Positions 5,815-10,266 of a stretch of 10,266 nucleotides of DNA are shown here, piece after piece. The notes under the pieces were generated by a model. The model ran no database searches. It had not been told where the DNA came from and saw nothing but the letters and a program-made list of their open reading frames with translations. The position numbers and the translations under genes are program-made. Origin of the DNA: Actinomycetes bacterium (GTDB taxonomy: Bacteria; Actinomycetota; Thermoleophilia; Gaiellales; Gaiellaceae). The number at the start of each line of letters is the position of its first letter. The stretch's first letter is position 1. The DNA lies in the NCBI GenBank assembly GCA_025350775.1, contig JANXXF010000078.1:1-10266 (forward strand), in the 5' to 3' direction.

Positions 5815-6734
5815 CCTTGTCGACGACACCCCGGGAGGGCGTGCTCAGCGAGCGTGACGACCTCGCGTATCTCGACACGCGTGCCCTTGCGTGGGAGCCG
5901 CTCCCCGGCCTGCCCGACGCCCAGCGCAAGGTGCTGACGCGCAACGGGCAGGGCGAGCCGCTCGTCTTCCTCTTCCACCTGCCGCCGGGCTTCGCTCCGG
6001 ACGGGCTGCCGCGGCGCCACACCGACCGCAGCGTGACCGAGGTGACCCTGGCCCTGGCCGGCGAGCTGCCGATGTGGGAGTACAGCGACGCCGACCAGCA
6101 GCACGGGACGTTCGTACGGCAGCGGCCGGGCTACGCCGCGCACCGGCTGCCTGGGAGCCTGCACGGGCTCGAGCCAGGGCGGGTCACGCCGGTCGGCTTC
6201 ACCGGCCTGATGATCCGCACCGGCCCCGGCAACCGGGTCGAGGTGCCGTACGCCGCGGGCTGGCGGGCGGCGGACGACCAGGTCGAGGCCCGCCCCGAGC
6301 CCGGCAGCGGCGTCGTCGTCGACCGGCCGGGCGTCCGCATCGTCGACAGCGAGGCGATGGAGTGGACGCCGCTGGGGCAGTACGGGCGCGGCAAGGTGCT
6401 CGCCCGTGACGCCTCAGGGAGCCCGCTGCTGATGCTGCAGCACGTCGGGCCGGAGTTCGCGCTCCCGGGCCATCCGGAGCGCCACTCGCACGAGCACGAC
6501 CAGCACGACCTCGTGCTGTGGGGTGAGTTCCCGATGGCGGAGTACGAGCGGGGCGGCGGGCCTGGCCGCCAGATCCTGATGAAGGCCGGCCACTTCGTCC
6601 ACCGCCGTGGCGGTGAGATCCACGGCCTCGTCAGCGGCGCCACCTCGCCGACCGGCTGCCTCACCCTGCAGTGGTACACCGACGGCCAGGGCAACCTCGT
6701 CGTCGGTGGTGGCGGCACGGTGGACGAGACGTGA
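5811..6734 (+). CDS. Tandem double-cupin protein A
   Basis: GTG at 5811 shares four bases with the PTE-gene stop and gives 307 residues; longer in-frame starts lie wholly inside that gene. Two similar beta-rich domains follow each other: residues about 17-147 and about 173-297. Each begins with 'LDTRALAWEPL' or 'VDSEAMEWTPL', then has a His-containing segment before an 'LxGE(L/F)PMxEY' strand, and ends with a 'R.(P)G..HGL..G' turn. In domain 1 the possible metal ligands are His70, Glu77 and His118. In domain 2 they are His225, His227, His229 or His232, and His271. The pattern suggests bicupins, with metal-binding domain 2 the better site. I cannot name the family or reaction. The next gene encodes a paralogue and again overlaps by GTGA. 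Confidence 0.75.
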   Translation: MTLSTTPREGVLSERDDLAYLDTRALAWEPLPGLPDAQRKVLTRNGQGEPLVFLFHLPPGFAPDGLPRRHTDRSVTEVTLALAGELPMWEYSDADQQHGTFVRQRPGYAAHRLPGSLHGLEPGRVTPVGFTGLMIRTGPGNRVEVPYAAGWRAADDQVEARPEPGSGVVVDRPGVRIVDSEAMEWTPLGQYGRGKVLARDASGSPLLMLQHVGPEFALPGHPERHSHEHDQHDLVLWGEFPMAEYERGGGPGRQILMKAGHFVHRRGGEIHGLVSGATSPTGCLTLQWYTDGQGNLVVGGGGTVDET

Positions 6735-7690
6735 GCGCTGCGGTGCCGCGTCCCGGCGTCCTCCGGGAGACGCCCGAGCTCACCATCTTCGACACGCGCG
6801 AGCTCGAGTGGGAGCCCGCGCCCGAGTTCGGGCCCGGGGCGCTGCGGAAGCCGCTCGGTGGGGAGGGCGACGAGCCGCGCGCGTGCCTACTGTTCCTGCC
6901 GCCCGGCTTCCCGGCCGCCGGGCAGGCCGTGCGCTCGGCACCTGCGACGGCCGACGAGCTCGTCTACACGCTCGCGGGCGAGCTCTCGACGCGCGAGTTC
7001 GACGGCCCCGGCGACCAGCGCGGCAGCCTCGTGCGCCACCGTCCCGGCGTGGCCGTCCAGCGGCGGCCGGGCACGGCGTCCGCGCCGGCCGACGAGCCTG
7101 TCTCCCACACCGGCTGGATCGGCCTCGTCGTGCGCGATGGCCCGGGCGCCGGGCGCGATCCGGACGCCACGGTCGCCACCGCCACGGTCGCCACCGCCCC
7201 GACCGCCCCGACTGCGGTCACCGTCGTCGACTCGCGCCTCGCCGAGTGGCAGCCGGCCGGCTACAGCGGCACGCCGCCCGTCTTCCAGAAGACGCTCGCG
7301 CACTACCCCTGCGGCGACACCAAGCTGCAGCTTCTCTTCTTCCCGCCCGGGCTCAACCCCGACCGCGACCCCAACGAGCACCCGTTCTACCCGCCGGTGC
7401 TGCGCGCGGCCCGGCACTCCCACTATGTGATGATCGAGCTGATCTACGTCCTCGACGGGGCGATGCCGCTGTCGGAGTGGGAGTCGGCCGAGCAGCAGCA
7501 GGGCGAGCGCGCCTGGTGGCGCGAGGGCTACTTCCTCTACCGCCGGCCGGGCTCGATCCATGGCGCGGAGCCCGGTGCGACGTCGGCCACCGGGGTGACG
7601 ATCCTCCACTTCCGGCTCGGCGGCTCGGCAGACCCGGCCGGCCCGGCGTTCCCCGCGGAGATCGCCGTCGACATCCCGTTCGCCGGCTAA
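6731..7690 (+). CDS. Tandem double-cupin protein B
   Basis: GTG at 6731 overlaps the previous stop by four bases (GTGA), and GGTGGA at 6719-6724 may serve as ribosome binding site; the product has 319 residues. It repeats the plan of protein A: domain 1 (about 17-137, starting FDTRELEWEPAPEF) and domain 2 (about 163-298, starting VDSRLAEWQPAGY), joined by an Ala/Thr/Pro linker (146-163). Domain 2 has His229, His231, Glu236 and His277 in 'RHSHYVMIE' and 'RRPGSIHGAEPG', a credible cupin metal site. In domain 1 the same places read RSAPATADE and RRPGTASAPADE, without histidines, so that domain has probably lost metal binding. The function is unknown; pairing with the PTE-family enzyme suggests a shared pathway (inference). 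Confidence 0.75.
   Translation: MSAAVPRPGVLRETPELTIFDTRELEWEPAPEFGPGALRKPLGGEGDEPRACLLFLPPGFPAAGQAVRSAPATADELVYTLAGELSTREFDGPGDQRGSLVRHRPGVAVQRRPGTASAPADEPVSHTGWIGLVVRDGPGAGRDPDATVATATVATAPTAPTAVTVVDSRLAEWQPAGYSGTPPVFQKTLAHYPCGDTKLQLLFFPPGLNPDRDPNEHPFYPPVLRAARHSHYVMIELIYVLDGAMPLSEWESAEQQQGERAWWREGYFLYRRPGSIHGAEPGATSATGVTILHFRLGGSADPAGPAFPAEIAVDIPFAG
7166..7213 (+). repeat. Short tandem repeats encoding an Ala/Thr/Pro linker
   Basis: A 15-bp unit, GCCACGGTCGCCACC, occurs twice in a row (7166-7180, 7181-7195) and is followed by two 9-bp units (GCCCCGACC 7196-7204, GCCCCGACT 7205-7213). They encode ATVAT-ATVAT-APT-APT in frame between the two domains of cupin protein B. Confidence 0.9.
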
Positions 7691-7708
7691 CGCACGACGG
7701 CTGTCGGC

Positions 7709-7714
7709 TATCGT
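7709..7714 (+). promoter_or_regulatory. Possible leuC -10 element (leaderless start)
   Basis: TATCGT ends six bases before the leuC ATG at 7721, which would place the transcription start on or next to the ATG. No ribosome binding site is visible in the 30-base gap after cupin gene B. No clear -35 match is seen. Read-through from the upstream genes is equally possible. Confidence 0.35.
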
Positions 7715-7720
7715 GCGCCC

Positions 7721-9133
7721 ATGGCGCGCACCCTTTTCGAAAAGCTCTGGGACAACCATGTCGTGACCGACGAGCCGGGCGAGCCTGCGCTCCTCTTCAT
7801 CGACCTCCATCTGATCCATGAAGTGACGACGCCGCAGGCGTTCGACGGCCTGCGTCTGGCCGGGCGCAAGGTGCGGCGTCCCGATCTCACCATCGGCACG
7901 ATGGATCACAACACCCCGACCACCGGCAAGCCTGCGACGAACCCGCTCGCGGTGGCGCAGCTCGACGCGCTGGCCGCCAACTGCGAGGAGTTCGGGGTGC
8001 CGCTCTTCCCCCTCTTCAGCGGCCGTGAGGGGATCGTCCACGTCATCGGCCCCGAGCAGGGCCTGACCCAGCCGGGGATGACGATCGTGTGCGGCGACAG
8101 CCACACGGCGACGCACGGTGCGTTCGGCACGCTGGCGTTCGGCATCGGCACCTCCGAGGTCGAGCATGTGCTCGCCACGCAGACGCTGCTGCAGCGCAAG
8201 CCGAAGTCGATGCGCGTCCACTTCGAGGGCAAGCTGCCCACGGGGCTTACCGGCAAGGACATGATCCTCGGCGCCATCGGGCAGCTGGGGGTGGCCGGCG
8301 GCGTCGGCTACGCGTTCGAGTACACGGGGGAGGCGATCCGGGCACTCTCGATGGAGGGCCGCATGACCGTCTGCAACATGTCGATCGAGGCAGGCGCGCG
8401 CGCCGGCATGATCGCCCCCGACGAGACCACCTTCGCGTATCTCAAGGGTCGCCCGGCCGCACCGCAGGGCGCCGACTGGGACGCCGCCGTCGAGCGCTGG
8501 CGCGCCCTGGCCAGCGACGAGGGCGCCACCTACGACGCCGAGGTCGTGATCGACGTCCGTGCCCTCGAGCCGCAGGTCTCGTGGGGCACGAATCCCGGCA
8601 TGGTCGCCCCCATCAGCGGCCACATCCCGAACCCGGCCGACATCGCCGACCCCGGCGACCGCGACGCCCTCGAGCGCGCCCTCCACTACATGGATCTCAA
8701 GCCCGGCACCGCGATCCGCGACATCGCGATCGACCGCGTGTTCATCGGGTCGTGCACCAACTCGCGCATCGAGGACCTGCGCGCCGCCGCCGCCGTCGCT
8801 GCCGGCCGCCACGTCAGCCCGTCGGTCTACGCGATGGTTGTCCCCGGCTCCGCGCTGATCAAGAAGCAGGCGGAGGAGGAGGGCCTCGACAGGATCTTCA
8901 CCGAGGCCGGCTTCGACTGGCGCTACGCGGGCTGCTCGATGTGCCTCGCCATGAACGAGGACACGCTGCAGCCGGGCGAGCGCTGCGCTTCGACCTCGAA
9001 CCGCAACTTCGAGGGCCGGCAGGGCCGTGGCGGGCGCACGCACCTCGTGAGCCCCGAGATGGCCGCTGCCGCCGCGATCGCCGGGCACTTCGTCGACGTT
9101 CGCGAATTCGACCTGGCAGCAGTGGGGGCCTGA
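7721..9133 (+). CDS. leuC: 3-isopropylmalate dehydratase large subunit
   Basis: With LeuD this aconitase-family enzyme converts 2-isopropylmalate to 3-isopropylmalate in leucine synthesis. The 470 residues match the usual bacterial LeuC length, and MARTLFEKLWDNHVV and DLHLIHEVTTPQAFDGLR are the family's N-terminal blocks. CGDSHTATHGAFGTLAFGIG (124-143) is the aconitase signature. The [4Fe-4S] ligands are Cys345 (GSCTNSR), Cys405 and Cys408 (GCSMCLAMN), and TSNRNFEGRQGRGGRTHL (425-442) is the C-terminal substrate-region motif. ATG 7721 follows the cupin gene by 30 bases with no ribosome binding site. leuD starts one base after the stop. The close match to bacterial LeuC motifs makes a homoaconitase unlikely. 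Confidence 0.98.
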   Translation: MARTLFEKLWDNHVVTDEPGEPALLFIDLHLIHEVTTPQAFDGLRLAGRKVRRPDLTIGTMDHNTPTTGKPATNPLAVAQLDALAANCEEFGVPLFPLFSGREGIVHVIGPEQGLTQPGMTIVCGDSHTATHGAFGTLAFGIGTSEVEHVLATQTLLQRKPKSMRVHFEGKLPTGLTGKDMILGAIGQLGVAGGVGYAFEYTGEAIRALSMEGRMTVCNMSIEAGARAGMIAPDETTFAYLKGRPAAPQGADWDAAVERWRALASDEGATYDAEVVIDVRALEPQVSWGTNPGMVAPISGHIPNPADIADPGDRDALERALHYMDLKPGTAIRDIAIDRVFIGSCTNSRIEDLRAAAAVAAGRHVSPSVYAMVVPGSALIKKQAEEEGLDRIFTEAGFDWRYAGCSMCLAMNEDTLQPGERCASTSNRNFEGRQGRGGRTHLVSPEMAAAAAIAGHFVDVREFDLAAVGA

Positions 9134-9134
9134 G

Positions 9135-9758
9135 ATGAACCCGCTGAAGAAGGTCACCGGCCGGGTCGCGGTGCTCGACCGCCCCGACGTCGACACCGAC
9201 CAGATCATGCCGAAGCAGTTCCTCTCGCGCATCGAGCGCACAGGCTTCGGCCAGTTCCTCTTCTGGGACTGGCGCTTCGAGGAGGACGGCACGCTGCGTG
9301 ACGACTTCCCGCTCAACAACCCGGCCGTCGCGGGCGCGAAGATCCTGCTGGCCGGCCGCAACTTCGGCTGCGGCTCCTCGCGCGAGCATGCGCCGTGGGG
9401 CCTGCAGGACTACGGCTTCGACGTCGTCATCGCGCCGTCGTTCGCCGACATCTTTGCCAGCAACTGCACCAAGATCGGCTTCCTCGCGCTGCGGCTGCCC
9501 GAGGCCGAGGTGCACGCGTTGATGGCCGAGGTGGACGGGCGCAACGGCTCCGAGCTGACCGTCGACCTCGAGACGCTGACGATCACGAGTCCGGCTGGCC
9601 GGACGATCCCGTTCGAGCTCGACCCGTCGATCCAGCGCCGCCTCGTCGAGGGGCTCGACGACATCGGGCTGTCGATGCTGCAGGGCGCTGCGATCTCGGC
9701 CTTCGAGGCGAAGCGGGTGCCGACGCCCGACACGGTCGCGCTCGCCGCGCGGCGGTAG
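9135..9758 (+). CDS. leuD: 3-isopropylmalate dehydratase small subunit
   Basis: This is the swivel-domain subunit that completes the LeuC active site. It has 207 residues, about the usual size. 'DVDTDQIMPKQFLSRIERTGFG' (18-39) and 'GRNFGCGSSREHAPWGLQDYG' (74-94) are the two diagnostic blocks; the latter lines the substrate-binding loop. The rest (FDVVIAPSFADIFASNC, GLDDIGLSM) also fits LeuD. ATG 9135 lies one base after the leuC TGA, with GGGGG (9124-9128) as ribosome binding site, so the two subunits are translationally coupled and made in equal amounts. No leuA or leuB is present in the window. The gene ends 27 bases from the convergent TPR gene. Confidence 0.98.
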   Translation: MNPLKKVTGRVAVLDRPDVDTDQIMPKQFLSRIERTGFGQFLFWDWRFEEDGTLRDDFPLNNPAVAGAKILLAGRNFGCGSSREHAPWGLQDYGFDVVIAPSFADIFASNCTKIGFLALRLPEAEVHALMAEVDGRNGSELTVDLETLTITSPAGRTIPFELDPSIQRRLVEGLDDIGLSMLQGAAISAFEAKRVPTPDTVALAARR

Positions 9759-9765
9759 CGAGCGC
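9738..9765. terminator. Candidate bidirectional terminator between leuD and the TPR gene
   Basis: GCGCTCGC (9738-9745) pairs perfectly with GCGAGCGC (9758-9765) over a 12-base loop that includes the leuD stop codon. It stands between two convergent genes. There is no T-run, so intrinsic termination is only a suggestion. Confidence 0.4.
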
Positions 9766-9785
9766 CCGGCTTCGAGCTGCGCGCG

Positions 9786-10266
9786 TCAGGGCGCACGTCG
9801 CCGACGGCGACCACTGGCTGCTCGCTGCGGGGTCAACCGTGACGATGGCGACGACCATTCGGCGATCCGCCCGAGCACGTCGGCGGCCTCGTCTTGCGCC
9901 TGCTGAGCCTCGTCGCGGCGGCCGATCTCGCTGAGGCGGTTGGCGAGGTTGTTGAGTGCTGTGGCGAGGTCGGGGAGGTAGGCGGCGGGGTTTGCTTGTG
10001 CGAGGGCACGGTAGAGCGTGACGGCTTCCTCGATCGCGGCAAGTGCCGGCTCGTGCTGGCCGAGGCCGGAGAGGCAGTTGGAGAGGTTGTTGAGTGACCC
10101 GGCGAGGTTGGGGGTGAAGGCGTCTGGCTGGGCGGCAGCGAGGGCACGACGGAGCGTGACGGCTTCCTCGATCGCAGCAAGTGCCGGCTCGCGCCGGCCG
10201 AGGCCGGAGAGGCAGTTGGCGAGGTTGTTCAGCGAGCTGGCGAGGTCGGGGGTGAAGGCGTCTGGC
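9786..10266 (-). CDS. Partial tetratricopeptide (TPR) repeat protein, C-terminal end
   Basis: On the minus strand one frame is open from the right edge (first full codon at 10265-10263) to TGA at 9788-9786, giving 159 residues. It has three 46-residue units of the form PDAFTPDLA.SLNNLANCLSGLGRREPALAAIEEAVTLRRALA, typical of the kinesin-light-chain-like TPR repeats of actinobacterial proteins. The last unit (PAAYLPDLATALNNLANRL…) is diverged, and the protein ends in an arginine-rich tail (SGRRRRRAP). TPRs bind other proteins; actinobacterial relatives often carry an N-terminal NB-ARC, effector or CHAT domain, but that part lies outside the window. Start, length and N-terminal domain are unknown. 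Confidence 0.85.
   Translation of the reverse strand, partial: PDAFTPDLASSLNNLANCLSGLGRREPALAAIEEAVTLRRALAAAQPDAFTPNLAGSLNNLSNCLSGLGQHEPALAAIEEAVTLYRALAQANPAAYLPDLATALNNLANRLSEIGRRDEAQQAQDEAADVLGRIAEWSSPSSRLTPQRAASGRRRRRAP
9852..10265 (-). repeat. 138-bp TPR coding repeats
   Basis: Units start at 10265, 10127 and 9989 reading leftward, exactly 138 bp (46 codons) apart. GGCGTCTGGC recurs at 10119 and 10257, and the block GAGCGTGACGGCTTCCTCGA occurs in both complete units. The first two units are nearly identical and the third has diverged. Confidence 0.9.

Noticed and set aside
4777..5829. 350-codon minus-strand frame opposite the PTE-family gene
   Set aside because: The plus strand carries a complete set of PTE metal ligands, whereas the opposite frame has compositionally biased sequence without motifs.
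6887..9361. 824-codon open frame on the minus strand opposite cupin gene B, leuC and leuD
   Set aside because: It is antisense to leuC and leuD, whose motifs are unmistakable. Its product is a low-complexity Arg/Gly/Ala/Asp mix, as expected of a shadow frame in GC-rich DNA.
9833..10180. 115-codon minus-strand frame rich in Ser/Pro/Thr
   Set aside because: It is out of frame with the TPR repeats, which are read clearly in the neighbouring minus-strand frame.

Overview
The window is GC-rich DNA with actinobacterial traits: GTG starts, stop/start overlaps, a LexA box of the CGAAC-N4-GTTCG type, an all-core-gene neighbourhood (lexA, rnpB, a tRNA-Leu, leuCD) and surface-protein repeats of the 'GPDGALWFTN' and 'CSLDG…CSSP…Y.GLA.G.HT' kinds. 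These fit a high-GC actinomycete, possibly of class Thermoleophilia (Solirubrobacterales/Gaiellales); that lineage guess is inference from style, not from a database match.

Layout. (1) 1-1018: 3' part of a large repetitive, probably exported protein, with virginiamycin-B-lyase-like propeller blades followed by two Ig-like repeats. A hairpin at 1047-1075 follows. (2) 1019-1500: one weak small ORF, a very long hairpin (1354-1406) and tRNA-Leu(GAG) on the minus strand. (3) 1500-2434: divergent lexA with a readable promoter and a perfect SOS box on its start site, overlapping by one base a 70-aa zinc-ribbon protein. (4) 2473-2862: RNase P RNA with a textbook terminator. (5) 2947-9758: an unbroken plus-strand run of eight genes with gaps from -4 to +30 bases: SRPBCC protein, conserved hypothetical, CorA transporter, phosphotriesterase-family hydrolase, two related double-cupin proteins, leuC and leuD. 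(6) 9786-10266: the 3' end of a minus-strand tetratricopeptide-repeat (TPR) gene, convergent with leuD.

How they work together. lexA is self-repressed through the box on its start site and drags the zinc-ribbon protein into the SOS response. leuCD form the isopropylmalate isomerase of leucine synthesis. The phosphotriesterase-family enzyme and the two cupin proteins are joined by two successive GTGA overlaps, so they very probably act together; their substrate is unknown. This three-gene cassette, in which four related cupin domains appear to have arisen by domain and gene duplication and one domain seems to have lost its metal ligands, is the best candidate here for an undescribed function. 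No mobile element, CRISPR array or toxin/defence locus was seen.
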